From Hanleya hanleyi (taxonomy: Eukaryota > Mollusca > Polyplacophora > Lepidopleurida > Hanleyidae): a stretch of 64,000 nucleotides of DNA. A program made the position numbers and the translations under genes. Shown piece by piece: positions 36,443 to 46,796 of the stretch. The DNA lies in NCBI GenBank assembly GCA_036873755.1, contig JAVTVY010037099.1:62001-126000 (forward strand), written 5' to 3'. The stretch's first letter is position 1, and each line of letters begins with the position of its first letter. The notes beneath the pieces are model-generated. The model was given only the letters and a program-made list of their open reading frames with translations, was not told the DNA's origin and searched no databases.

Positions 36443-36915
36443 CAGGGTTCATACACTTACACAAGGACAAAATTCCAGGAGTTTTCCAGGTCAGACAGTA
36501 CCAAATTTCAGGAGTTTCTCAAATGGAAAACTGGGTTGTCGCTGAAGAGCTGCAACCATGTGATCTGGTACGTCAGTCGTTGACTCAATTTGTGTTATGC
36601 CTAATATATTAACGTTAACGTCGCAAACAGCATCAAATACGAAATAGTCTCCCTTGGTACAACACATGGCACTAAATGCAGTTGGATCATGCGATCGTTG
36701 TGTGCGTGTTTACAATTTTATATTAATGTTACATAATTACGTTTTGCTGTACTTTGTGCTATATTCACTCATAAGAATAGCAGCACAATATATTAGATGA
36801 TAGTCAGAAAGACCAAATTTATTTTTAAGAAGTTTTAAGCACTTCAACATAATTTTTTAGCATATTTCAGGATAAGAAATATTTTCAAGGAGTTTCCAGA
36901 GGCGTGCAAACCCTG
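36443..36915. mobile_element. hAT-like MITE with 6-bp target duplication, copy 1
   Basis: Starts CAGGGTTCATACAC and ends GCGTGCAAACCCTG. Flanks CTTACA at 36437-36442 and 36916-36921 are identical. Internal TTCCAGGAGTTTTCCAGG matches copy 2 at 38816. Confidence 0.8.
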
Positions 36916-37054
36916 CTTACAATATTGAAGGTCCATGATCATGATGATAGAACAATACTCTATATGATCATGGCTTGGTTACAATACTCTATATGATCAT
37001 GGCTTGGTTACAAAGTGATTGCAGATCCACAATGCATGTCAAACACTGATTCGA
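36916..37054. other. Short tandem duplication and spacer
   Basis: ACAATACTCTATATGATCAT is present twice in direct succession at about 36951-37010. Nothing else was seen. Confidence 0.6.
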
Positions 37055-37070
37055 ATACTTGAACCAATAC

Positions 37071-37076
37071 TTTATT
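37071..37076 (-). terminator. BBIP1: Poly(A) signal of BBIP1
   Basis: TTTATT on the plus strand reads AATAAA on the minus strand, 294 bases after the BBIP1 stop. Confidence 0.6.
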
Positions 37077-37369
37077 ACATAGATACATGTATGTTGGGCC
37101 ACCAGCATGGAATAATGCTTTGAAACAAAGACTCTTCAAAAGGGGTGATTCACTAATTCTGCTATGGATTCTATCGGCAAACCAAATGAGTGACCATGCA
37201 TGTGGTGGTGAAGCTATGATCCCCAATTATCCGTATTCTGGATCATACTGTGAACTAAAACAATGTTAGTGTTAACAGCCCATCCAGTGGCCTGGTCACA
37301 ATTAAGCTTGTCGACAGATTGTTGCGGTCTTGACTAACCCACCAATATAAGAGTATGACCATTTTCATG

Positions 37370-37606
37370 TCAGTTTTCAAAGTCCTGAGGCCCTGTGAAC
37401 ATGGCCTGAGCTTGCTGCTGAGCCTCCTTCTCTAGTTCCTTCACTCTTTCCTGAGCTTCCTTCTGAATTTTCTCCATTTTTTCCAGGGTCATCGATTTCA
37501 TGGGCAGAAGTTTGGGTTTACAGAGGACAAAGTTGGGCATGTCCTCCTGATATAGTACTCCCTGTTTAGGCAGAACTTCTTTGAAGGCACTGTTTGTCTC
37601 TGGCAT
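37370..37606 (-). CDS. BBIP1: BBSome-interacting protein 1 (BBIP10/BBS18)
   Basis: A complete 78-residue frame. It contains [20 protein letters not shown] and [20 protein letters not shown], which line up with the vertebrate BBIP1 core ([32 protein letters not shown]). It ends in a Glu/Gln-rich predicted helix. BBIP1 is a small stabilising subunit of the BBSome, the coat complex that moves membrane proteins in and out of cilia. The whole CDS lies in one exon that starts at the acceptor TTTTTGCAG (exon from 37639), with 33 bases of 5' UTR before the ATG. A leading non-coding exon must lie further right. The AATAAA at 37076-37071 (minus strand) gives a 3' UTR of about 300 bases. It is convergent with tankyrase, about 10 kb apart. 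No homologous ORF decay is seen. Confidence 0.87.
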   Translation of the reverse strand: MPETNSAFKEVLPKQGVLYQEDMPNFVLCKPKLLPMKSMTLEKMEKIQKEAQERVKELEKEAQQQAQAMFTGPQDFEN

Positions 37607-37639
37607 ATTGGGTTAGGAAGTACACTTTCACTCCAGCAC

Positions 37640-38815
37640 CTGCAAAAATAACAGGAAATATCAGCAGTTATTGCATGGAGGGGTTCAGAGAGGGGTGTCG
37701 GAACCAAGAATCTATATTCAGTGGTCATCCACAAAAGAATTTCCAGTCATTAATCGAAAGGCCTTTAAGGCAGTCAGTTTCACAACAAGAACCAAAATTG
37801 GCTTCAAAAAATTTGACCTCGATATCTCCTAATATATTCACTTACACAAAGAAGTGTGATTTTTGGTGATTTTTTTATTTTGGAGTCTGTGACCTTGACC
37901 TTTCACCTTACATTTGGTACATGGCACATCATCTCCCCCTAATTTATCTATATACGGACACACAAATAAAATGATTTTTAATGATTTTCTTGGTCTTGCG
38001 GTCAAAGTGACCTTGGTCGTTACCTCAATGTGACGCATCATCTCCCCCTAATGTATCAACTGACACAAATACTTATTTTCAATGCTTTGCTGATTTGGGA
38101 ATTACAGTGACCTTGATCTTAACCTCAATTTTGCTTGTGATCCATTGCCTCAAAATGATGATAATATTGTTAAATCATGGGACATGGAAAAAAAATTGTT
38201 TTCGAAATTATCTCGGACCCTGGCATAATTATCACAAACCCCAAGATACTAGTCCAATGAAAACTCATATGACGGAATAAAACAATTTTTTCCCCCGAGG
38301 AACTGACTTGAGATGTTATAATTTGGAAGAGTATCATATCTCCATTCATGATCTCCATTAGGCGATGAAAATAATGATACGGACCGGCTAATTAATTCAT
38401 CAAATGGTTATTTTAAACTGAAGATCAAAATACCATACGTCATCAATTCCAGCATTGCGGAATTACAAAGTGCCTATGTTTTCAGTTCTTCTAAACCACT
38501 GGTAATGCTCGTCCGTGGCAAAATCTGTAATGGAATATCCTAACCCTATTACTAAGAGCTGTAGGATGAGAGATAAAACTTTTCATGAACGAGATAATCG
38601 GAATTTTGGAATTATGTTACAGAATTACATTTGGTTGAAGTTGACTTGAATTTCATTGAATTGATGACGTATGCTCACTTTGTCAATATAGTTTTGTCAC
38701 GGAATTCTACCTCGGTGTCAGAAGATTGGCAAGTGGTCATAGCAATATGATGTAATGTTTTGAATTACAACCAGTTTCCATTGATCCGTTTCCACTGATC
38801 CGAATACCGTACACA
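37640..38815. other. BBIP1 upstream intron or flank
   Basis: AT-rich sequence with phrases such as GTGACCTTGACCTTTCACC repeated two or three times at 37885-38130, a weak relative of the AGGTCA-rich repeats. No upstream BBIP1 exon could be placed, because a non-coding exon leaves no protein signal. Confidence 0.5.
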
Positions 38816-39427
38816 CAGGATTCCTACCCTTTGTGAAAGACAAAATTCCAGGACTTTTCCAGAACTTTTCCAGGTCCATACTACATTTTTCCAGGACCTT
38901 TAACTGAATTTTGCTGGACATTTACCATGTTTCATCCATCAAATTCAACTATATACTTCAGAACGAAATGAATATGTATTTCAACTATCACCTTTCATAC
39001 AGATCTGACTAGATCGAAGAATGAATTCAGTTTGTTAGAAATTCCAGTAATTAATTGTGACCGATATTTTGTGGGTAGGGCGGACAAGAAAATTCAATGA
39101 CTTTTCCAGAACTTTTCTAGGTCCATACTACATTTTTTCAGGACCTTTAACTGAATTTTGCTGGACATTTTTTAACGCCTTTTACCATGAATATGTATTT
39201 CAACTATCACGTTTCATACAGATCTGACTAGATCGAAGAATAAATTCAGTTTGTTAGAAAGAAATTCCAGTAATTAATTGTGACCGATATTTTGTGGGTA
39301 GGGCGGACAAGAAAATTCAAGGACTTTTCCAGGACTCCTTACAAATATTGTCAGAATTCAAGGATTTTCAGGTCCTGGAATTTATTTTCTCAGAAATCAA
39401 AGAAATCCAGGACCTGTATGAACCCTG
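38816..39427. mobile_element. hAT-like MITE with 6-bp target duplication, copy 2
   Basis: Starts CAGGATTCCTACCC and ends GTATGAACCCTG. Flanks TACACA at 38810-38815 and 39428-39433 are identical. It contains a tandem duplication of about 215 bp (AGGACTTTTCCAGAACTTTT to GGGCGGACAAGAAAATTCAA), so it is longer than copy 1. Confidence 0.8.
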
Positions 39428-40096
39428 TACACAAGGCTGAAGAAAAGACAGCCCAATGGTTCGTATACATGTAGCTTACAGCAAAAACTAAACTGCTTGA
39501 AAGGACATTTCACAGCAAACTTGATCTCTGTTATATCCTTATACATACAAAGATATGGTATCCAGTCAATTTACTCACAACTGGCAAACTGATTCACCCA
39601 CAACCAATTCACCCACAACTTCAGGTCGATTCACCCACAAAAAAGGCCATTCACCCACAACCAGGTCAATTCACTCACAGTCTCAATGTTGGTTTATTCA
39701 ACATATTTAATGGATATGAATATATTACATGTATAATTTATTAATTGTTGGGTGTCTTACCTGCCTTGCAATATTTCCTACACAAATCTTCAAATTTTAA
39801 TGAACTTTTGTAAATGTACTTTTGTAAAAATCTTCTCTCCTTCACTCGTTAATCCTCGCGCGCTTGTACACACTATCTGTTTATGTTACATGAATGTAAA
39901 AATATCATATGAATACACACAAACTCAATAGTACGATTACCGTAATACCGGTATCAGCAATGTATAATTCAATATGTGAGAATAAACGCATTGTGATGAT
40001 GGGCCGCGAAATTCGTATCAGAAGCGGCCCGTAAATCACAATTTCATTCAATGTCATTTATATCAACAGAAACCTTGACATCATCGCATATATATC

Positions 40097-40270
40097 ATGT
40101 CTGAGATACATCCTTGCATTGTTTGTAGTCAGCATGTTAGACCACGACATGAAGCATGGCAGTGTGACGGCTGTGACTTATGGCAGCATCGGACATGCTC
40201 TTTGAGCTCGTTGACTGGCGATGTAGGAACTGCAATCCCTCTGATGCTCCACGGAATGACAGAGAGCATC
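40097..40270 (+). pseudogene. PHD-like finger of the MULE transposase, left-arm copy
   Basis: Encodes MSEIHPCIVCSQHVRPRHEA, then QCDGCDLWQHRTC, and in another frame DWRCRNCNPSDAP, giving C-x2-C, C-x2-C-x4-H-x2-C and C-x2-C. Compared with the right-arm copy, about 45 bases are missing between the two halves, which causes the frame change. Such a finger is the N-terminus of a MULE protein family common in molluscs. Confidence 0.65.
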
Positions 40271-40329
40271 CCCTCCTCCCTGTTGGGCCAAGCTGCCAGT
40301 TGATGGTGTACATCCAGGATACCTGGTTG

Positions 40330-40663
40330 GAGAACTCGGTCTGGCCCATGCGGAGCTGGTGCTTGTATGGGCTTTCCATCCGGACGAACAGTGATGTGGA
40401 AGGCTGGCACAGACGTCTCATCCATCGAGCCAGTCATGGGAACGTCCGGTTTTATATCCTTGTACCTCTGCTCTTCCGTGGGGCAGTTTGTAAACCTGTA
40501 GATGAGACTGGTATTGTCAGGGAAACTTCGAAGCTGACAAACGAAACTCTACCATCAGATCCAAGGAAAGATTTTTGGAATATGGGGAGAGTATCGTGAT
40601 GGAAGCAAGACTGCATCCCAGCTTCTGTGTGCCATCAGAAACGTGTATGGACCAACAGCATGA
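40330..40663 (+). pseudogene. MULE transposase C-terminal fragment
   Basis: Encodes QDTWLENSVWPMRSW, then TNSDVEGWHRRLIHRASHGN and VRFYILVPLL. After a frame change it encodes GKIFGIWGEYRDGSKTASQL and CAIRNVYGP before TGA at 40661. The DVEGWHRRLN-like block and the tail are the conserved C-terminal end of PHD/FLYWCH-containing MULE transposases. The catalytic core is deleted, so it is inactive. Confidence 0.7.
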
Positions 40664-41389
40664 ACTGCTCTTTCTTAATTTTGTTCTAAATGCTGGAATT
40701 TCCATCGAAACAATGTGTGCTTTGATAACATTTTATTTCCTGTTCTGTTACACTGCTCAATTACATGTGGTGCCAATTCATTTATCATGTTTATATGTAT
40801 GAAAAATTACTATTTTAAGAAACAGATTAGGCAATATAGGCAGGGTTAGATGCAGGATTTTCGCCAAAGTCCTTATTTGAAAATAGCTTTGTCGTTATTT
40901 GAAAAAACTAATTTTGCAAAATGGCTAATATCACTCAAATGGTGTTCAACATGCCAAAACATTGTCAGTTTGTGTTCTTTGAGTGTTTTACACAAACTAC
41001 TGTGCCTTTTGCCCCTGATATTCACTTCAATCTATGAGTTTTCTAAAATAAAGTCATTTGATTTTGTGGAAAAATGGTCATTTGATTTTATAGTTGTGTC
41101 CTTTTTAAGGACGCTGTGAGACCCTGTATCTAACTCTGATAGGCATTATATTTCATATTTCGACAGCAAACAATCACTCATTGTATAAATAATCTATGGG
41201 TAGATTACAAATAAGAGACAAAACAGAGTCTATTAACTACATTTCATTCATCAGAATGATCAAGTTTGAACATTACATGTTCTTGAAATAAAATAGCGCA
41301 ATATATATCAGTTAGTACAGACCATGAAATATAATACCTATATTGCCTAATCTGGATGCTCTCTGCATCTCGCTCTCTGTCGTTCTGTG

Positions 41390-41590
41390 GAGCATCAGAG
41401 GGATTGCAGTTCCTACATCGCCAGTGAATGAGCTCAACTTCTCCTCTCACCAGCTGTCAATAAAAATCTCTGGTTATTCCGGAAGAGCATGTCCGATGCT
41501 GCCATAAGTCACAGCCGTCACACTGCAATGCTCCAGGTCGTGGTCTAACATGCTGACTACAAACAACACAAGGATGTATCTCGGACATGA
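41390..41590 (-). pseudogene. PHD-like finger of the MULE transposase, right-arm copy
   Basis: The inverted twin of 40097-40270. It keeps the linker missing from the left copy (RGEVELIHWRCRNCNPSDAP) but has an in-frame stop before it. Frames differ from the left copy by small indels. Confidence 0.6.
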
Positions 41591-42133
41591 CATATGCGAT
41601 GATGTCAAGATTTCTGCTGATAATGACATTGAATGAAATTGTGATTTACGGGCCGCTTCCCATACGGATTTCGCAGCCCATCACCACAATGCATTTATTC
41701 TCACATATTGAAATATACACTGGTGATATTATATTAATCGTACTATTGAGTTCATGCGTATTCATATGATATTTTAACATTCATGTACCGGTAACATAAA
41801 AGGATAGTACTGTATGTACAAGCGCGCGAGGATTATTGAGTGAAGGAGAGAAGATATATACTAAAAGTACATTTACAAAAGTTCATTAAAATTTGAAGAT
41901 TTGTATGGAAATATTGCAAGGCAAGTAAGACACCCAACAATTAATCAATTATACATGTAATATATTCATATCCATTAAATATGTTGAATAAACCTACTGT
42001 GGGTGAATTGACCTGGTTGTGGGTGAATTGCCTGGAACTGGAATTGCCTTTTTTGTGGATGAATCGACCTGAAGTTGTGGGTGAATTGGTTGTGGGTGAA
42101 TCAGTTTGTGGGTGAATGAATTGACTGGATACC

Positions 42134-43175
42134 CTGTGGGTCACAGCATCTGAGCATGATGGAGCCTACTATAGTAGGCAGTAGGCTCCATGGTCACAGT
42201 GTGACGGACTGGTCTGTGTGCCGGCGGGAGCACTTCGGGTGTATTCCATGCAGTCACATCATATTGGACTAGTTCACTATCCGACTGCTCATTTTTAATA
42301 AAAAATAACAAAAAAATAATAGAGTAGGAAACTATTACACAGACGCCAATTTTCAATACTCAAACTTTCGGTTTTAAGGAAAGCGTACCGTATCACGAAT
42401 AATAGGCACAATCAGTGGTGATTGGCGGGGAGGAAATTTTATCAACAGGTCCTGACCCTTTTTCCACTTTGGCTTGGCAATGATTTCTTTTTCTCATAGC
42501 AACGTCGCAGGAACGTCACCCCTCAATCGATGCACCATAGACAAAAGAGCACCTGTTCCAGGGGAGATAACCTGCAATTGAGTTCTCGTGCAGCCGTCTG
42601 ATTTAAAATTTGGTTGCGCCGCAAGCTACTTCATCGTTTGAGAAATCGAATTGAACAGAAGTTGAAGCATCTTCACATTTCAAGTTAAATTTTACACTAA
42701 CGTTTCGTCACACGTGTAGTGTTCGACTTGGATATGCGAAGATGGATTGGAGTTAAGGGGGTAAAGCTCAACATGTTTTTGTTTTTTTAATCATGTATGC
42801 AATATATTTGGTGACCAATATCATCAAAATATCCATTTTAGCATGCATTATATGATAGGGCCAGGACTGCCTAACGGTGTAACTTGAAAAGTTAATTAGA
42901 GAAGCAAAGCTTCAAGGCACTCCCAGAAGAACTGAAGGCAATATAGAATGAACAAACGTGGTAAATATATGGTCCAAAAAATTCTATATAATCAGTGCTA
43001 CAATGAATACCGATACTGTTTGAAATAGATATTAGAATGAAGTATTGTTTAAAGATTATACCTTCATTTATCAATATTTAACTGTCCCAAACACGTCATC
43101 ACAGAACATATCCCGAAGGCTAAAACCTTAAAACAAACTTTTTTTTGATTGAAAAGTCTACTGCATGGGCACTAT
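42134..43175. other. Spacer with short hairpin
   Basis: GGAGCCTACTATAGTAGGCAGTAGGCTCC-type stem near 42163-42192, otherwise AT-rich without a recognised gene. Confidence 0.5.
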
Positions 43176-43785
43176 AGTCTGTCCATTTTAATTAGTCATC
43201 TACTTTGGAGCTTGTCAAAAATCAGTAGTTAACTCTGCATAATTTTTTTTTTTTTTTTTGCATCGTGTGGAAAACACCGATAATATATCACTCTTGAAAT
43301 AACTTTGCAATTATCTCCATATAAAACTACAGTACAGTTGTTTCAGGTACCGGGCCTCAATATCATAGGGAGACGTCATAATGTATTCGCGTTCACTGGC
43401 ACAAAGGTCAACAATACCATGTACGGTCATTGAGGTGTGAGTGGTTTAGCATTCGGCAATTTCACTGGGCATGGCATATGAGCGACACTCCGACGGACCG
43501 CCTATTACTTTATATGGTATCAGTGACCTTCGTGCCAGTCAACATGAATACATTATGACGTCTCCCTATGTAATTGAGACTCGGTACATGAAACAACTGT
43601 ACTGGCGTTTTATATGGAGAGAAATACAACATTATTTCAAGCGTGATATATTATCGATATCACGGAGAAATTGTAGTCCTTTTGTAGAATTCTGTTTGTT
43701 CTACACGCTGCAAAAAAATTTTATGCAGTTAACTACTAATTTTTGAAAAGCTCCAAAGTAGACGACTAATTAAAATGGACAGACT
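43176..43785. mobile_element. Palindromic MITE, about 610 bp
   Basis: Ends AGTCTGTCCATTTTAATTAG and its reverse complement. Arms 43176-43420 and 43517-43785 pair through GACGTCATAATGTATTC and ACAGTTGTTTCA. No long frame is present. A (T)n run at 43243-43259 sits in the left arm. Confidence 0.8.
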
Positions 43786-43795
43786 TTAGGTTGAC

Positions 43796-43838
43796 TAGTC
43801 CGACATGCAGCCCCTACATGCTATTTAATAAACTGATA
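43796..43838 (+). repeat. Left arm of a palindrome split by a LINE
   Basis: Reverse complement of 45873-45915 over 43 bases with one mismatch (CAGCCCC against CCGCCCC). Confidence 0.85.
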
Positions 43839-45872
43839 CCTAGATTGAATAGATTCAGATTCAGATTCGTTTATTGGCGCAAACACAAATCACATTGGTT
43901 AAGGCCAGTAACAGTATACATGAACAAGTGTATGATTTTGCATGGCTCAACAGAGGCTCGAATTGTTTTCAATTATTTCAAAACTGGTACATGTCAATCT
44001 GCCTGTACAGAATATCAACTGACTCTCCTGTCGAAGCTTTGTATTACAAATTTAGCAAATACTCTGGTGATTTTAAAACTATCACATTTTAAAAGTTTGG
44101 TGAACAATATACGAGAATGATACTCTGAATTGGGGACGGTCAGACCCAATTCACGAAATAGCGACAATCTTAGATCAGCATTATTTAAACAATGCATAAC
44201 AAAATGATACTCATCCCCAATAGAGCCCACACAAAACTGGCACGTTCGACCGTTCCTGGGTATAATCGGTTTATGGTAGCGGCCAGTTTCGATTTCTAGC
44301 TTATGGTTGCTTATTCTTAGTTTGGTAAGCATCACTCGTTGAGAAGTAGTTAACTTATAAGAGAGATACTTCTCAAAGCCATAGTCTTGTTTAAATGAAG
44401 CATAAGTATCCAGTTTATGATTTGATGGACTGGACATCGTACTTCGCCAATTCTGTGTAAACTCGTCTGTTATTCTACTGGCAAACAATCGTGGAAAATG
44501 GCTGGTACTAATAATTGCCTGCTGAAGCCAAACATCATAAAAACCATGGGTGGACAATATTTTTTTGATTCTACTGCAATAAGTATTGGGATAGTTAACA
44601 GCAAGCTGAAGATTATGTAAATAAGCCTGTTTAACAAGTCTCGAGTTTGGTAAACTCACTAAACGGCACCAGTATTTGATCGCGCTAATATTAGCTAAAA
44701 CTGTCATGGGTAGCCTACCCATCTCTGCTCGTACAGCTGAGTTACATGCCTTCTTGTTAACACCAAGTGTAAATTTACAGAATTTTGTATGAACAGCTTC
44801 AATAGGATTAGACTCTGGAAGCTCGTTAACTCCCCAAACTTCAGAGTTATATAAAATGATAGGTTTTATCACAGAGTCGAAAATCTTAGTGCACAGACTT
44901 GGTCTTGGGTCATCTCCAACAAGCTGGCAGATCTTATAAAAAGCTTTCAAACCTCGACCTTTTAAATTTTCCAGCGCTTTTGACCATTTTCCATTGGAAC
45001 AAAAGAGTGTTCCAAGGTAAAGAAACTGGTGAACAATCTCAACAATATTATTACCAATGTAGACATGAAAGTTTGGTGAACGACCAGACTTGGAAAAACA
45101 CATAGCTTTTGTTTTCTGAAAATTAATTGACAAATGCCACTTGGTGCAGAAAGCTTGCAATTTTGCTAAGGCATTATTCAGACCTTCAGGTGAAAGGCTC
45201 AGTATAACAAGATCATCTGCATATAGTAAGCAATATAAAATGAAATTTCCCAAGACTACAGGATCGCAATCCTCACCAAATATATCAGGAAGGTCATCAA
45301 TAAAAATATTAAACAGTGTGGGACTCAAATTATTACCCTGTAATACACCTCGGCTAGATACAAAACTATCAGATACACCATCACTCAATCTTATGCGCAT
45401 GGACGGGTCGGAGTACATAGACTTAATGATATTATATATATTACCAGTGACATCTGCTTTGAGGAGTTTGTACAGTAAACCACACCTCCATACCGAGTCA
45501 AAAGCCTTGCGCAGGTCCACAAAACAAGCATAAACGCGTTGATTTTGATTTATGTGTGACTCTATTACAGACTGCAAAATAAATACATTGTCAGACGCAC
45601 TGTGGTCTTTACGAAAGCCACATTGGGATTCATTTGGTTTGTCAAGAGCTTCCAAGTGACTTTGCAATCTCTTGTTCAAAATGGAGCAGAATAACTTAGA
45701 TAAGCAACTGCTTATAGCTATACCCCTATAGTTGCTTGGATCTCGTAAATTACCAGACTTATGTAAAGGTATCACGAGTGAAGATTTCCAGGATTCTGGA
45801 AAATATCCTGATGCCAAAATCTTGCTGAACAGAACTTGAAGATAGGGCAACAATGCATTTATGCCATATTAT
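43839..45872 (-). mobile_element. 5'-truncated LINE inside a palindrome
   Basis: Minus-strand element. Its 3' tail reads AATAAACGAATCTGAATCTG on the minus strand (a GAATCT microsatellite tail), and its 5' end stops just before the right palindrome arm. The endonuclease half is missing. Confidence 0.8.
44015..45853 (-). CDS. Non-LTR reverse transcriptase, C-terminal part, intact frame
   Basis: An uninterrupted frame of about 612 codons. RT motifs in order: SLVIPLHKSG near residue 25, NYRGIAISSCLSKLF at 41, motif A FVDLRKAFDS at 111-120, motif B GVLQGNNLSPTLFN at 169-182, and motif C YADD at 211-214. A C-terminal C-x2-C-x8-H-x4-C finger (residues 538-555) is followed by a short tail. The enzyme would copy LINE RNA at a nicked target. 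The N-terminal endonuclease and start codon are absent, so it cannot be autonomous, yet the frame has no stop, which suggests a recent insertion. The clade is not resolved by eye (Jockey/RTE/CR1 group are options). Confidence 0.88.
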   Translation of the reverse strand: MLPYLQVLFSKILASGYFPESWKSSLVIPLHKSGNLRDPSNYRGIAISSCLSKLFCSILNKRLQSHLEALDKPNESQCGFRKDHSASDNVFILQSVIESHINQNQRVYACFVDLRKAFDSVWRCGLLYKLLKADVTGNIYNIIKSMYSDPSMRIRLSDGVSDSFVSSRGVLQGNNLSPTLFNIFIDDLPDIFGEDCDPVVLGNFILYCLLYADDLVILSLSPEGLNNALAKLQAFCTKWHLSINFQKTKAMCFSKSGRSPNFHVYIGNNIVEIVHQFLYLGTLFCSNGKWSKALENLKGRGLKAFYKICQLVGDDPRPSLCTKIFDSVIKPIILYNSEVWGVNELPESNPIEAVHTKFCKFTLGVNKKACNSAVRAEMGRLPMTVLANISAIKYWCRLVSLPNSRLVKQAYLHNLQLAVNYPNTYCSRIKKILSTHGFYDVWLQQAIISTSHFPRLFASRITDEFTQNWRSTMSSPSNHKLDTYASFKQDYGFEKYLSYKLTTSQRVMLTKLRISNHKLEIETGRYHKPIIPRNGRTCQFCVGSIGDEYHFVMHCLNNADLRLSLFRELGLTVPNSEYHSRILFTKLLKCDSFKITRVFAKFVIQSFDRRVS

Positions 45873-45915
45873 ATATCAGTTTATTAAATAGCATGTAGGG
45901 GCGGCATGTCGGACT
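45873..45915 (-). repeat. Right arm of the palindrome split by a LINE
   Basis: Pairs with 43796-43838. Confidence 0.85.
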
Positions 45916-46034
45916 ATAGCTTGACCAGTTTCCAGTTCCATGCATTCTCCAACCCCTTATTGTCATTTGTGTGGCTCACCAACATGCGTTTTTAGTTGAC
46001 CTACATACAGATACTTCTGTACGCTCATACTATT

Positions 46035-46103
46035 CAGCTTGTATCACTGACGTCCCTACTGTCCTTGTTACAAGGAGAGCAGGGACGTCAGTGATACAAG
46101 CTG
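46035..46103. repeat. Perfect 23-bp stem hairpin
   Basis: Positions 46035-46057 and 46081-46103 are exact reverse complements (CAGCTTGTATCACTGACG..), with a 23-base loop that itself holds CCTTGTTACAAGG. Confidence 0.9.
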
Positions 46104-46796
46104 TTTATCAGCGTAATACTTCTGCTGTTTAGCCTACAATTTAGTTGGGTTCGTATATTTGACTGAATATAATTTTTAGATTGTGAAAGTTATACTGGTG
46201 ACCAATATCATCAACCCCCCCAAAAAACAAGAATTTTTTTGAAAAACCCCATCTTAGCTTACTAAGGGCATTTCACGTTTCACTTAACACTACGAGCAGA
46301 AGTTTCTACGTATGATCGTGCCATGCGTTCGGATGATGTGAAAACCCCTCATTCTAATTTTCATTTCTAACATGAGCAGTGATTGTATAGAATTTGTAGA
46401 ACTATATTTGGGCCTATTTATTCTTCATTGAGTTCTGATGACAGTGCCATGAAGCTTTGTTTCTGTAATTATACTTTGCAATGTGCACTGTCCGTGTAAA
46501 GGGGCATCACATTTGTATTCAGCATGATACGAGGAATATTTTTGTACGATATATATTGGTTTTATAAGAACAGGGTTCATCGTCTTCCACTGCCTTAAGG
46601 GTTCAGGATTCCCAACTGCTTTCCAAAAGAGACTTAATATTGAAATAGTGAGAAAAAAAAAGTATTTACACCGAAAATTGAGTTTGCAAAGTGTTTCTCA
46701 AAAAACGCTGCATTTAAATTCATAAATATTTCAGGCGTGGTTATCAAAATTATTATAAAAATCTAATTATTTCAATCTAATATATAACTCGTTTTT
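46104..46796. other. Spacer, no gene recognised
   Basis: AT-rich. It shares GGTGACCAATATCATCA with the segment near 42811, which hints at a common repeat around the fold-back elements. Confidence 0.4.

Larger units (their letters stand above)
39557..42133. mobile_element. MULE-derived fold-back element with long inverted arms
   Basis: Left arm 39557-40272 and right arm about 41352-42133 are reverse complements. Outer ends begin GGTATCCAGTCAATT, then repeated TTCACCCACAA motifs (six or so per arm), then an AT-rich part, then a coding segment for a PHD-like finger. The unpaired middle holds the 3' end of a MULE transposase gene. Long terminal inverted repeats are normal for Mutator-like elements. 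No 9-bp target duplication could be seen at these ends. Confidence 0.75.

Noticed and set aside
45141..45533. 130-codon plus-strand frame
   Set aside because: Antisense shadow of the LINE reverse transcriptase.
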